Positions 7,472-16,775 are shown, numbered from the stretch's first letter. The stretch: 64,000 nucleotides of DNA from Pedobacter sp. W3I1 (GCF_030816015.1 NZ_JAUSXN010000001.1:4774001-4838000), one strand, 5' to 3'. Numbers and translations are program-made. Notes: generated by a model not told the origin, from the sequence alone.

Positions 7472-9661
7472 ATGAAGACAGTTATAATATCGAACAGACT
7501 ACCCGTTAAAATCATCGAAGAAAACAACGAATACACGTTTATTCCAAGTGAAGGCGGCCTTGCCACCGGACTGGGAGACGTATATAAATCAGGCAATTCC
7601 ATCTGGATCGGCTGGCCTGGAATTGAAGTGCCAGAAGAACGCCAGGAAGAAGTTACCCAAAAACTTGCAACACTAAACCTTTACCCGGTTTACCTTACTC
7701 AAAACGAAATCAATTTATATTACGAAGGCTTTTCAAACGAAGTATTATGGCCAGTATTTCATTATCTGGTTACTTACGCAAATTACGAACAAAGTTATTG
7801 GGACTGCTACCAATCTGTTAATGAGAAATTTGCAAAAAGTGCCATGCAGGTACTCAACAGAAAAGATAAAATTTGGATCCAGGACTACCAGTTACTGCTT
7901 TTGCCGGGTATTTTAAGAGAAAAACTGCCCAATGCTACCATCGGTTTTTTCCAGCATATCCCCTTTCCATCATACGAAATATTCAGGTTGATCCCCTGGC
8001 GTGAAGAGTTATTAAATGGGCTTATAGGTGCCGATTTAATCGGTTTCCATACTTTTGATGATGTTCGCCACTTTATTAGTACCGCAACACGTTTGCTTCC
8101 GGTAAACTCATCATCAAACGTGTTGAGCAGCAACGAAAGACAAATTGTTGTAGAAGCTTTCCCAATGGGAATTGATTATGATAAATTTTCAGGTTTAACC
8201 GCAACAGAAGAGGTTCAAAAAGAAATTAACTATTTCAGATCGGGCAAAGAAGATATGAAAGTAATCTTATCTATCGATCGGCTCGATTACAGCAAAGGCA
8301 TACTAGAAAGATTAAAAGCATTAGAATTATTACTCCAGCACCACCCTGAATATATCGGCAAAATCGAACTTTTTATGATCGTCGTTCCTTCCAGGGATAC
8401 CGTACCAAAATATAGTGAGTTAAGAGATCAGATTGATCAGTTTGTTGGAAATTTAAATTCGAGGTACCGTTCAATGAACTGGATTCCGGTAAATTATTTT
8501 TACCGCTCCTTCCCTATCGAAGTGCTCTCAGCCCTTTATTCCACAGCAGATATCTGTTTGGTTACGCCTATGCGAGATGGAATGAATTTGGTAAGTAAAG
8601 AGTATGTGGCCAGCCGGAACAATAATGATGGTGTATTGATTTTAAGCGAAATGGCCGGAGCTTCTAAAGAATTAACAGATGCAGTTATTGTTAATCCGAA
8701 TAATTTGGGCGACATTATGGAAGCTATTGTAACTGCGCTTAAAATGCCATTGGCAGAACAACAACTGCGCATGAAAGCCATGCGTGCAATTGTAGAAAAA
8801 TTCAATGTTAAACATTGGGTTAACAATTTTATTTTAAGATTAAACGAAGTGAAAGATTCTCAAAAATCGTTATTAACAAAACATGCAGTAAATGCTATTA
8901 ATGAAGTGATCGTAACTAAATATGCACAAACACAAGATCGTGTGCTATTTTTAGATTATGATGGCACCCTGGTAGACTTTACCGGAAATATTGATGATGC
9001 CTCTCCAGATACAGAGCTTTATGATTTAATAGAAAACCTTACCATCGATAATGCCAACAAAGTGGTTATTATTAGTGGCAGAAGACATGAAACCTTAGAA
9101 CATTGGTTTGGGCATTTAAAAGTTGATCTGATTGCCGAGCATGGTGCCTGGCAAAAATCGTACGGAGATAAATGGAACAGTCTACCCCTACTTACCGACC
9201 AATGGAAACAGGAAATAAAGACTTTATTAGAAACCTATACAGACCGCACTCCGGGATCGTTTATTGAAGAAAAAAGTTACTCATTGGTTTGGCATTACCG
9301 GAAAGCAGAAGAAGGACTTGGCGATTTAAGGGCCAATGAAATTATCAGCCACATGAAAATTTTAGCTGCAGATAAAGGCCTTCAACTTATGCCTGGCAAT
9401 AAGGTTATTGAATTTAAAAATATGGAGGTTAACAAAGGCAAAGCAGCGTTAAACTGGCTATATGATAAACATCCTGATTTCATTTTAGCACTTGGTGACG
9501 ACCACACTGATGAAGATATTTTTAAGGTATTACCAGATGATGCTTTTACCATAAAAGTTGGTAATAACATTTCGGAAGCAAAGTATTACCTAAATGATTT
9601 TAATGAAGTCCGAAAACTGCTTTGGAGCTTAGTAAAAGAGGCCTTTGTAGGGCGGAGTTAA
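7472..9661 (+). CDS. otsAB: Bifunctional trehalose-6-phosphate synthase/phosphatase
   Basis: A 729-residue fusion. Residues 1 to about 475 are a GT20 trehalose-6-phosphate synthase: NRLPVKI and the GGLATGLGDV loop near the start, WIQDYQLLLLPGILR, GFFQHIPFPSYE, SIDRLDYSKGI and the C-terminal RDGMNLVSKEYVA. From about residue 485 there is a HAD phosphatase with motif I FLDYDGTLVDF, motif II VVIISGR and motif III/IV GDDHTDEDIF. It makes trehalose from UDP-glucose and glucose-6-phosphate in two cytoplasmic steps. Synthase-phosphatase fusions are common in Bacteroidota. The GH15 gene encoded convergently at 10420-12204 is a probable partner in trehalose or glucan metabolism. Confidence 0.95.
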   Translation: MKTVIISNRLPVKIIEENNEYTFIPSEGGLATGLGDVYKSGNSIWIGWPGIEVPEERQEEVTQKLATLNLYPVYLTQNEINLYYEGFSNEVLWPVFHYLVTYANYEQSYWDCYQSVNEKFAKSAMQVLNRKDKIWIQDYQLLLLPGILREKLPNATIGFFQHIPFPSYEIFRLIPWREELLNGLIGADLIGFHTFDDVRHFISTATRLLPVNSSSNVLSSNERQIVVEAFPMGIDYDKFSGLTATEEVQKEINYFRSGKEDMKVILSIDRLDYSKGILERLKALELLLQHHPEYIGKIELFMIVVPSRDTVPKYSELRDQIDQFVGNLNSRYRSMNWIPVNYFYRSFPIEVLSALYSTADICLVTPMRDGMNLVSKEYVASRNNNDGVLILSEMAGASKELTDAVIVNPNNLGDIMEAIVTALKMPLAEQQLRMKAMRAIVEKFNVKHWVNNFILRLNEVKDSQKSLLTKHAVNAINEVIVTKYAQTQDRVLFLDYDGTLVDFTGNIDDASPDTELYDLIENLTIDNANKVVIISGRRHETLEHWFGHLKVDLIAEHGAWQKSYGDKWNSLPLLTDQWKQEIKTLLETYTDRTPGSFIEEKSYSLVWHYRKAEEGLGDLRANEIISHMKILAADKGLQLMPGNKVIEFKNMEVNKGKAALNWLYDKHPDFILALGDDHTDEDIFKVLPDDAFTIKVGNNISEAKYYLNDFNEVRKLLWSLVKEAFVGRS

Positions 9662-9731
9662 TTCGGCGTAACGTCATCCCCAGCCCGATTGGGGATCCTA
9701 TTGCTTATTGCTTTAAGATTCCCGTATGCAC
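9662..9731. repeat. Short REP-like hairpin downstream of otsAB
   Basis: ATCCCCA-GCCCGA-TTGGGGAT just after the otsAB stop forms a 7-bp stem. The following TTCCCGTATGCAC is the left half of a second palindrome that is interrupted by the element at 9732. Both belong to the extragenic palindromes typical of this window. Confidence 0.5.
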
Positions 9732-10218
9732 CCATCGTGTGGACACATCTTTTTTAAGAATGGTTTGGACATCATGCTAGCTGGCTTTAATAAACCACAG
9801 TCTTTATCGAAGGACGCCGTCAATCCCAAGTGGCCAGAGAATCAAAAAAACAGGTGCAGAATAGAACAAATTGCACTAACAAACCTTAAACGCAGTGGTT
9901 TTGTGTTCATTAGCACTGAATTCAAGTTTAATATAAATTGAACACAAAACGAAGTGCCACTGTTTTTTTGATGAGCGTAGGGAGGTGAGAAGCCACATTG
10001 CCGGATTGACAAAGCGCTTTGGGTACTTTGGCGCTCCAAAGTACCATGCCCCGCGGCAAGAGCGGAAAAAATCAACATTTATTTCAGAACTATAGTTTTA
10101 AGATATCAAAGTTTGTTATTTAGCAGGAAAGATGCTGAAATAAATTCAGCATGACGATCGCCCTAGGAATATGTGCTAAAAACAAATACAGGCTAGTGTA
10201 GATGTGTCCACACGATAG
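9732..10218 (+). mobile_element. Non-coding 487-bp element with 19-bp terminal inverted repeats, copy 1
   Basis: The ends are CCATCGTGTGGACACATCT (9732-9750) and its inverted match at 10200-10218 (one mismatch). The flanks carry an 8-bp duplication GTATGCAC (9724-9731 and 10219-10226). Removing the element and one duplicate restores the palindrome CCCGTATGCACGGG. Inside are a perfect 12-bp hairpin GTTTTGTGTTCA/TGAACACAAAAC (9898-9909/9939-9950) and a 10-bp hairpin GGTACTTTGG-CGCT-CCAAAGTACC (10022-10045). Both hairpins are also present in the second copy (30047-30547, opposite orientation). Short ORFs inside are not conserved between the copies, so I consider it non-coding. It behaves like a MITE; the helper transposase is not in the window. 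Confidence 0.8.
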
Positions 10219-10293
10219 GTATGCACGGGAATGACGACACTTTGAATAAAAAACATTTTCTAATACCAAGGGGTTGTATCATAAATATAGATT

Positions 10294-10363
10294 TGTCATC
10301 CTGAGCTTGTCGAAGGACCTGCTTAAATAAGCTTTAAAGTGTTTCGACAGGCTCAACATGACA
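10294..10363. repeat. Imperfect inverted repeat (REP-type)
   Basis: TGTCATCCTGAGCTTGTCGAA (21 nt; 10294-10314) is matched in inverted orientation by TTCGACAGGCTCAACATGACA (ending 10363), with a 28-nt loop that contains AAGCTT. Fragments of the same words (CATCCTGAG, TCGAAGGA) recur at 17.8 kb, 18.1 kb and 61.1 kb. It is an extragenic palindrome between the convergent otsAB and GH15 genes. Confidence 0.6.
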
Positions 10364-10419
10364 GCATCTGAGGTGAAATCGCCTTTATGATGCATCCTCT
10401 TTGCAATCCACTTACTACC

Positions 10420-12204
10420 TTACAAAAATATTGGCCTATCCAATTTAATTGCAATCCGATAAGCTGCATTCATTAAACCTACATGGCTATATGCCTGAGG
10501 AAAATTCCCCCATTGGCTACCCGTTTTTGCATCAACATCTTCACTAAATAAAAGGAGATGGTTACAATATTTAATAATATTTTCGAATTCTTTAATCGCT
10601 TCATCGGTCCGGCCAACACAGGCCAAAGCTTCTACATACCAAAAGGCACAGATTAAAAATGTTGTTTTTGGTTTACCGAAATCATCAGCATGTAAGTAAC
10701 GGTAAAATAGTCCATCTTCTGTTTTCAACTCCTTTTCTAAAGCGATTAAATGATCTTTCGCCCGATCTGAAGCCGGATCCAGATAATTCATCATAATCAA
10801 CTGCAAAGTGCTGGCATCTAAATGCGGACTTCCTACGGCATTGGTATACACTTTTCTTTCCGGATCGTAACAGGCTTCTATATGCGCAGCAGCCTTATCG
10901 ATTAAAATCTCCGCCCGTTTTTCGAAATCCTCGTTCCCAATCGTTTTAGCCATTTTTAAAGCAGCCTGTGCGCCTGCCCATTGAAATAAGTTACTGTAAC
11001 AATGCACATTAGCAATGTTCCTGAATTCCCAAATCCCGGCATCTTTTTCATCAATTGTCCGTTCAATTTTAGAAAGTACACTTTCAATCCATTTTACCGA
11101 ATCACTGCGTTCCGAAAAAACAAAACGATGGTCCGTATAAAGCGGTAACATCGAAATTAAAACCTGACCATAAATATCATTTTGAATGTGTTCGTAAGCC
11201 TGGTTTCCTATCCTAATGGGTTGCTCGCCTTTATAACCTTCTAAATGACTTAGCGTATGCTCGGTAATTTCCCTTTCACCCGCAATGCCATACAAGGGTT
11301 GGTAACGGATATCTTCAGCGTGCGAAATATCAGATAGGTAATTAAAATATCGCTCCATTTCTTCAAAATGCCCGATATGATTTAATGAAGTTAATACATA
11401 GTGAGAATCGCGCAGCCAGCAATATCGGTAATCCCAGTTTCGGGTACTGCCAGGCGATTCTGGTAAACTGGTTGTGCTTGCGGCTATAATTGCACCTGTA
11501 TCTTCATATTGATGGATTTTCAGCACCAGGGCGGAGCGGATTACAAAAGGTTGGTAAAAACTGGCAATAGATGAGTGTTTAATCCATAATCGCCAGTAGG
11601 CGATCGTTTCCCGTAAAAAATTTTCAGCTGTACTTACTACTGGAGCCTCTAAATTTTGGCCATAAGTCATAATAAGGTACTTAGCCTCATTCAATACAAA
11701 TGCCTTTTCGTCAAAAATATAGGTAAGCGATACATTGGTACTTAAGCGGATATTTTCGTCACAACCCAGATAATCAATATGATTGCTGCCTCTACTCGAC
11801 TTCATTTTACCTTTCCCATAATCGCACACCGGCTCACACTTGATCGTAATGCGTGGGTTTCCGACCAAAGGTTCGATCTTTCTGATAAACATTAATGGTT
11901 TAAAATAGCGATCGTATAGATGAAAACGTGGTGCAAAATCTGTAATTCGGTATTTCCCATCTTCGGCGGTAATCTCTGTTCTTAAAACATTGGTATTTTC
12001 GATGTAATATTGAGTAGAAGTGAATTCGCCTTGTGGTAAGATTGAAAATTCGCCTCCTTTTTTCTCGTCCAATAAACTACCAAATACAAAAGGGCTATCA
12101 AAGCGGGGCCAGCAAAGCCAAGATATGTCAGTGTTTTTGTTTACGTGTGCAATGAAAGCGCAATTTCCTATAATTCCTGTTTGATAAAGGTGCTGTTCGG
12201 CCAT
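10420..12204 (-). CDS. GH15-family glycoside hydrolase (glucoamylase/trehalase-like)
   Basis: A 594-residue cytoplasmic protein without a signal peptide. The N-terminal third is the trehalase-like/GH15 beta-sandwich domain (GIIGNCAFIAHVNKNTDISWLCWPRFDSP). The (alpha/alpha)6 barrel contains the family motif SLPESPGSTRNWDYRYCWLRDS, given here in parts as SLPESPGSTRNWDYRY and CWLRDS, and the GNFPQAYSHVGLMNAAYR C-terminal motif. Family members hydrolyse alpha-1,4-glucans or trehalose. Its position beside otsAB and upstream of glgC/glgA fits turnover of stored trehalose or glycogen. The exact substrate cannot be assigned from sequence. Confidence 0.9.
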   Translation of the reverse strand: MAEQHLYQTGIIGNCAFIAHVNKNTDISWLCWPRFDSPFVFGSLLDEKKGGEFSILPQGEFTSTQYYIENTNVLRTEITAEDGKYRITDFAPRFHLYDRYFKPLMFIRKIEPLVGNPRITIKCEPVCDYGKGKMKSSRGSNHIDYLGCDENIRLSTNVSLTYIFDEKAFVLNEAKYLIMTYGQNLEAPVVSTAENFLRETIAYWRLWIKHSSIASFYQPFVIRSALVLKIHQYEDTGAIIAASTTSLPESPGSTRNWDYRYCWLRDSHYVLTSLNHIGHFEEMERYFNYLSDISHAEDIRYQPLYGIAGEREITEHTLSHLEGYKGEQPIRIGNQAYEHIQNDIYGQVLISMLPLYTDHRFVFSERSDSVKWIESVLSKIERTIDEKDAGIWEFRNIANVHCYSNLFQWAGAQAALKMAKTIGNEDFEKRAEILIDKAAAHIEACYDPERKVYTNAVGSPHLDASTLQLIMMNYLDPASDRAKDHLIALEKELKTEDGLFYRYLHADDFGKPKTTFLICAFWYVEALACVGRTDEAIKEFENIIKYCNHLLLFSEDVDAKTGSQWGNFPQAYSHVGLMNAAYRIAIKLDRPIFL

Positions 12205-12597
12205 AGACTATAATTTTGTTTATTTACTAACAAGCTGATCGGAAAAATGTTAGAGAGAAAATTTAAAAAAGCCGTTAAAATGATTAAGAGCTCTTTTTTT
12301 TGAAATGTAAGGTCCTGCTTCAATCGCTTACTACAGCCCTGCTATCGCTGCAAGTCCTCGCTCGTTCCTCACTCCGGGCTTTCCGCTTTATCAGGTTTAG
12401 GAACAGGGGTTCTTTGAGACATTTATAAATAGCACAAGCCTATTTCAATAAGCCTGATTGTAATGAAAAGCCCGCATTCCGATTCTTTATCGGAATAGGA
12501 CTTGAAATGAAAAGCAGGGCCAACATTAAAGTAAATCGTTGCAACTGCCTTCCAAATAAAATAAAAAAAGCATTTAAAAACTTCTCAGCTTTGGGAA
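12205..12597. repeat. Spacer with two copies of a GC-richer dispersed repeat
   Basis: Between the GH15 start and the next repeat block, bases about 12328-12407 carry a repeat beginning AGCCCTGCTATCGCTGCAAG and ending CCGCTTTATCAGG. Bases about 12448-12520 carry a related copy in reverse orientation (GCCTGATTGTAATGAAAAG ... AAAAGCAGGGC). The same repeat appears at 12626-12694, in the tandem array at 15.9-16.6 kb and inverted at 27.72-27.78 kb. No gene is recognised here. Confidence 0.65.
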
Positions 12598-12870
12598 ATG
12601 AAAGATCCTAATCAATGGCGGACTGAAGCCCTGCTATCGCTGCAAGTCCTCGCTCGTTCCTCACTCCGGGCTTTTCGCTTTATCAGGTTTAGGAACAAGG
12701 GGTTCTGCTATACGAGTCTTCGAAAATTAAATCTATTTTTAAATAGCGTATTCTGCGTTAGGGATTGTAAGGGTTTAGTACCGATCCTTCGTCGGTACCG
12801 GAGCGAAGCGTAGCCCTGGAAAGCCTGACCCTTTCCCGTATTTCACGGGATTGGGGAACGCCCGAATCAG
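12598..12870 (+). repeat. Dispersed repeat element, copy 1 (inverted copy at 27.48-27.79 kb)
   Basis: The block holds the CCTGCTATCGCTGCAAGTCC repeat, then GCGTTAGGGATTGTAAGGG, then TACCGATCCTTCGTCGGTACC, GAGCGAAGCGTAGCCCTGG and finally TTTCCCGTATTTCACGGGAT followed by GGGGAACGCCC. All these blocks recur in the same order, on the opposite strand, at 27483-27790. The small ORF across it (12598-12813) is not conserved in the other copy. I see no transposase or terminal repeat. Confidence 0.7.
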
Positions 12871-12974
12871 TTTGCAGTTTTCAATTAGTAGTTTTTTAAA
12901 ACGGCGTATTTTTTTAAAACCTGAGAGGTCTAACAAAAGATTCTTCACTGCGCTCAGAATGACAATCAGGCAAT

Positions 12975-13005
12975 AAAAAAGCCAGCCCCGAAAATCGCGA
13001 CTGGC
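12975..13005 (-). terminator. Rho-independent terminator of the glgA-glgC unit
   Basis: On the minus strand the stem GCCAGTC...GGCTGGC (12981-13005, 7 bp including one G-U pair) is followed at once by TTTTTT (12975-12980). It lies about 20 bp after the glgC stop codon. Confidence 0.75.
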
Positions 13006-13025
13006 CTGGTTAATGAATAATTATC

Positions 13026-14294
13026 TTAAATCACTGTACCGCTAGGTACTACTGCTCCTTTTTTTATGACAACTATACCATCTTTAACAGCATAAAGTTC
13101 AAAGTCGCCATCTTCTAAATGATCGCCGCCATTAATTTTAACATCGTTTCCTATGCGACAGTTTTTATCAATAATAGCGTTGTTGATGTGACAACGGTCG
13201 CCGATACCAATCAATGAATTCCCTTTATTGGTTTCTTCCTGAATTTCTTCAAGTGTTTGATACCGGTCGCTCCCCATAATATAAGCATTGGTAATTACCG
13301 TATCCCTTCCAATTCTTGATCTGATCCCTAAAACGGCATGTTCTACTCTGCTGGCCTGAATAATACAGCCTTCAGCAATAATGGTTTTATCTAAAGTAGT
13401 ACCCGAAATTTTTGATGGCGGTAACATCCTTGCTCTTGTAAAAATAGCATGGTTACTATCAAACATATTAAATTTAGGTATTTCATCCGTTAAGCCTAAA
13501 TTGGCTTCAAAGAAAGATGAAATATTTCCAATATCAGTCCAATAACCTTCGTACTGATAGCTTAAAACCCTGCTCTCAGAGATTGCTCTTGGCAAAATCT
13601 CTTTACCAAAATCTTTTTCCTCTTCGTTTTCATTTAAGATATTGATCAGGTACTCGCGGTTAAAAACGTAAATACCCATCGAAGCCAGGAAATTACGTCC
13701 TTCGCCCTGCATTTCTTCTCCAGTATCCGAAACCCAGTCTTCTAAACCTGTTTTAGGCTTTTCAATAAAAGAGGTGATCATGTTTTCATTATCGGCCTTT
13801 AAAATACCAAAATCAGTTGCATCTTTTGCCGTAACCGGAATAGTAGCAATAGTAATTTCGGCATTTGCTTCGATATGTTTTTCGATCATATCTTTAAAGT
13901 CCATCTGGTACAACTGGTCACCAGATAAGATTAAGATGTAATCGAATTCGTGCGAAACAATATGGTGCATACACTGGCGAACGGCATCTGCTGTGCCCTG
14001 GAACCAACCTGAGTTTTGTACAGTTTGTTCAGCCGCCAAAATATCAACAAAGGCCGTACTAAAATGGCTAAAGTGATAGGTGTTTTTAATGTGTTTGTTT
14101 AGCGATGCTGAATTAAACTGGGTTAACACAAACATTCGATGAATACCAGAATTCAGGCAATTTGAAATCGGGATATCTACCAATCGGTATTTACCAGCAA
14201 TTGGAACTGCCGGTTTAGAACGTGTTTGTGTTAGCGGCGATAATCTAGAGCCCTGGCCACCGCCAAGGATAACGCCTAAAACTTTGTCGGTCAT
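13026..14294 (-). CDS. glgC: Glucose-1-phosphate adenylyltransferase (ADP-glucose pyrophosphorylase)
   Basis: A 422-residue enzyme that makes ADP-glucose from glucose-1-phosphate and ATP, the committed step of bacterial glycogen synthesis. The N-terminal nucleotidyltransferase domain has GVILGGGQGSRLSPLT and SKPAVPIAGKYRLVDIPISN. The middle has the sugar-phosphate site FIEKPK and the WTDIGNISSF motif. The C-terminal third is a left-handed beta-helix with hexapeptide repeats. Length is normal for the family. It begins 8 bp after the glgA stop codon, so the two are co-transcribed, and it ends at a terminator. Confidence 0.97.
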   Translation of the reverse strand: MTDKVLGVILGGGQGSRLSPLTQTRSKPAVPIAGKYRLVDIPISNCLNSGIHRMFVLTQFNSASLNKHIKNTYHFSHFSTAFVDILAAEQTVQNSGWFQGTADAVRQCMHHIVSHEFDYILILSGDQLYQMDFKDMIEKHIEANAEITIATIPVTAKDATDFGILKADNENMITSFIEKPKTGLEDWVSDTGEEMQGEGRNFLASMGIYVFNREYLINILNENEEEKDFGKEILPRAISESRVLSYQYEGYWTDIGNISSFFEANLGLTDEIPKFNMFDSNHAIFTRARMLPPSKISGTTLDKTIIAEGCIIQASRVEHAVLGIRSRIGRDTVITNAYIMGSDRYQTLEEIQEETNKGNSLIGIGDRCHINNAIIDKNCRIGNDVKINGGDHLEDGDFELYAVKDGIVVIKKGAVVPSGTVI

Positions 14295-14302
14295 GTTTAA
14301 GC

Positions 14303-15718
14303 TTATTTTAATATTTGGTATAATTCTATATAATTTAATGCTGCGTTATCCCACGAATGGTCTATCTTCATCATTGTTTTTCTCACTGCTTTAAAAGCCT
14401 TCTTGTCGTTATATAATTCAACAGCACGGTTAATCGCGTGGGTAACATCCCAAATACTCGTTTGATCGTGGCAAATCCCAAAACCATTGTCGCCTATATC
14501 AATTACCGTATCCTTCAACCCACCAATCCGGCGCACAATCGGAACGGTTCCATACCTTAATGCATAAAGCTGATTTAAACCACAAGGCTCAACTCTCGAT
14601 GGCATGATCAAAAAGTCTGCACCAGCATACATCTCGTGCGAAACCTGCTCATTGTAACCGATATAGGCATTGTATTGACCGGCAAAAATGTCTTTCAATT
14701 GATTTAACCGGCCTTCCACCCAATTGTCGCCTGATCCCAAAACCAGGATATTAATGTTATCGCCATGCTGTTGTAAAGCTGTATAAAAAATATCAGGCAA
14801 TAAATCGGCACCTTTTTCATCAACCAATCTACCAATAAAAGTAAATAGTGGTTTAGACGGATCTAATTGAAAAACATCACAGAGTGCTGTTTTGTTTGCC
14901 AGTTTCCCTGCTTCTACTGTTTTTAAATTGTAACTTTTACCAAGCATCGGGTCTGTTTCAGGATTCCAAACCTCGCTGTCGATTCCATTTAATATCCCTA
15001 CCGATTTCCAGCGTTCCTGCCTTAACAAACTTTCTAATCCACGGGCATTGCTCATCATCTCATCCAGATAACTTGGCGATACCGTGGTTACTTTCCATGC
15101 ACATTTAATGGCCGATGCTAAAGGGTTAATGGCATCTTCCCAGCCCAGCAAACCACCTTTCCATAAATCGAATGCTGGTATATAATATAATTTATCCCAT
15201 CCAAACTGGCCTTGGTATTGCGCATTATGAATAGTTAAAACCGTCGGAACCCCACTAATTGGCTTATATTTTACGCAATTTGAAACCATAAAAGGAATTA
15301 AACCGGTATGGTGATCGTGGCAATGCAGTACATCCGGGCGATGCTCCCATTGTACAATCCAATCTAGTGTAGCAATCTGGAAAGCCACAAATCTTTCCGT
15401 ATCGTCGTTATAGCCATATACATTCGGGCGATCGGTTAAACCCTGTATATGAATAATGTATAAATCGAAACCGAGTTTATTGGTTTTTTCTTTTAAAATA
15501 CGGTACCTAAAATGGTTATTGCCATAGTTTGCCCAGGCATCGTAAGTAACTTCAAATTCGCTTTCACGGATAAATTTCGTATCGTACGCAGGAACAACCA
15601 CTTTGGCAATGTGGCCTAATTTATTTTGATACTTTGGTAAGGCCCCTACTACATCGGCTAAACCACCAACTTTTGCAACAGGGTAACACTCGGCGCTTAT
15701 ATGTATAATTTCCATCAA
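14303..15718 (-). CDS. glgA: Glycogen synthase (ADP-glucose type, GT5)
   Basis: A 471-residue GT-B glycosyltransferase that extends alpha-1,4-glucan with ADP-glucose. The N-terminal KVGGLADVVGALP motif (K16-V17-G18-G19) binds the nucleotide sugar. HCHDHHTGLIPF and the C-terminal block MPSRVEPCGLNQLYALRYGTVPIVRRIGGL are diagnostic of GT5. The start could be either of two adjacent ATG codons (15718 or 15715). It is the first gene of a two-gene unit with glgC. No branching or debranching enzyme is in the window. Confidence 0.96.
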   Translation of the reverse strand: MMEIIHISAECYPVAKVGGLADVVGALPKYQNKLGHIAKVVVPAYDTKFIRESEFEVTYDAWANYGNNHFRYRILKEKTNKLGFDLYIIHIQGLTDRPNVYGYNDDTERFVAFQIATLDWIVQWEHRPDVLHCHDHHTGLIPFMVSNCVKYKPISGVPTVLTIHNAQYQGQFGWDKLYYIPAFDLWKGGLLGWEDAINPLASAIKCAWKVTTVSPSYLDEMMSNARGLESLLRQERWKSVGILNGIDSEVWNPETDPMLGKSYNLKTVEAGKLANKTALCDVFQLDPSKPLFTFIGRLVDEKGADLLPDIFYTALQQHGDNINILVLGSGDNWVEGRLNQLKDIFAGQYNAYIGYNEQVSHEMYAGADFLIMPSRVEPCGLNQLYALRYGTVPIVRRIGGLKDTVIDIGDNGFGICHDQTSIWDVTHAINRAVELYNDKKAFKAVRKTMMKIDHSWDNAALNYIELYQILK

Positions 15719-15829
15719 ATATTTGGTGTAGATAACCTAAGTAAGTTACTAATTGTTTTGAGTTTTGCAAATAATGAAAATTATATTTTTAGTTGATTAT
15801 TTAGTCGCTCAAATCATATTGGTTTAATT

Positions 15830-16690
15830 TTTATCAACGATAATCATCTTAAATCTGCGCGGGAATACCAACGATAGTTTCCCGCTGATTTCACAGATAC
15901 ACGCAGAGGTTTTAAATTGAACGGTTTGGTACTTTGTGGCGGGCTGCAGTCCTGCTTTCCGCTATAAGTCCTCACTGCGCTCCGGGCTTCCGCTGCAATC
16001 AGGCTTAAAAACAAAGTTGGTTCCAACCAATTGCTCAAATGCTATCAGCGGTAATCTTCTTAAATCTGCAAGAGAATACGGCTAATGGTTTTCCGCTGAT
16101 TTCACAGATACACGCAGAGGTTTTTGAAAGGGAGAGGTCTGATGCTTTGTGGCGAGCTACAGTCCTGCTTTCCGCTACAATCAGGCTTAAAAACAAAGTT
16201 GGTTTCAATCAATTGTTAAAATGCTATCAGCGGTAATCTTCTTAAATCTGCGGGAGAATACCAACGATGGTTTCCCGCTGATTTCACAGATACACGCAGA
16301 GGTTTTTTGAAAGGGAGAGGTCTGATGCTTTGTGGCGAGCTACAGTCCTGCTTTCCGCTACAATCAGGCTTAAAAACAAAGTTGGTTTCAATCAATTGTT
16401 AAAATGCTATCAGCGGTAATCTTCTTAAATCTGCGGGAGAATACCAACGATGGTTTCCCGCTGATTTCATAGATACACGCAGAGGTTTTTGAGAGTGAAT
16501 GGTTTGGCCCTTTGTGGCGGGCCCAGACCTGCTTTCCGCTATAAGTCCTCACTGCGCTCCGGGCTTTCGCTTCAATCAGGCTTAAAAACAAAGTTGGTTT
16601 CAATCAATTGCTAAAATGCTATCAGCGGTAATCTTCTTAAATCTGCGGGAGAATATGGCCAGTGGTTTTCGGTGATATGCACAGCGTTTT
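15830..16690. repeat. Tandem array of five ~182-212 bp units
   Basis: Units begin with GCTATCAGCGGTAATCTTCT at about 15830 (degenerate), 16041, 16223, 16406 and 16618 (truncated), giving periods of about 211, 182, 183 and 212 bp. Each unit contains TCCCGCTGATTTCACAGATA, ACACGCAGAGGTTTT, a CCTGCTTTCCGCT...AATCAGGCTTAAA segment and CAAAGTTGGTT. The longer units carry about 30 extra bases (TAAGTCCTCACTGCGCTCCG) inside the CCTGCTTTCC segment. ORFs across the array change frame from unit to unit, so I see no coding function. It fills the gap between glgA and the methyltransferase paralogue. Confidence 0.85.
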
Positions 16691-16704
16691 TTAAGATCTA
16701 TAAA

Positions 16705-16737
16705 AACAAAAAACCGCTTAAATCCTTAAGCGGTTTT
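16705..16737 (-). terminator. Rho-independent terminator of the methyltransferase paralogue
   Basis: A perfect 12-bp stem AAAACCGCTTAA/TTAAGCGGTTTT (16710-16721 and 16726-16737) with a 4-nt loop. A T-rich run follows on the minus strand. It lies about 40 bp after the stop codon at 16776. Confidence 0.8.
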
Positions 16738-16775
16738 AACAACAAAACAAATATATTTTTGGTTTAAAAAATATC

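Noticed and set aside
9842..10078. 78-codon ORF on the minus strand inside TIR element copy 1
   Set aside because: Copy 2 of the element does not preserve this frame or peptide, and the ORF covers hairpin stems. It is more simply explained as chance within a structured repeat.
12598..12813. 71-codon ORF in the dispersed repeat
   Set aside because: Other copies of the repeat (12.33 kb and 27.5 kb) carry frameshifts and stops in this frame.
16039..16603. Several 64-71 codon ORFs in the 15.8-16.7 kb array, and 18103-18300 in the second array
   Set aside because: They arise from the repeat sequence and differ between units by frame and stops; no signal peptide or domain was seen.
15830..16690. 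Possible CRISPR array because of regular repeats
   Set aside because: Units are 182-212 bp and nearly identical throughout, with no unique 30-40-bp spacers, and no cas genes are present.
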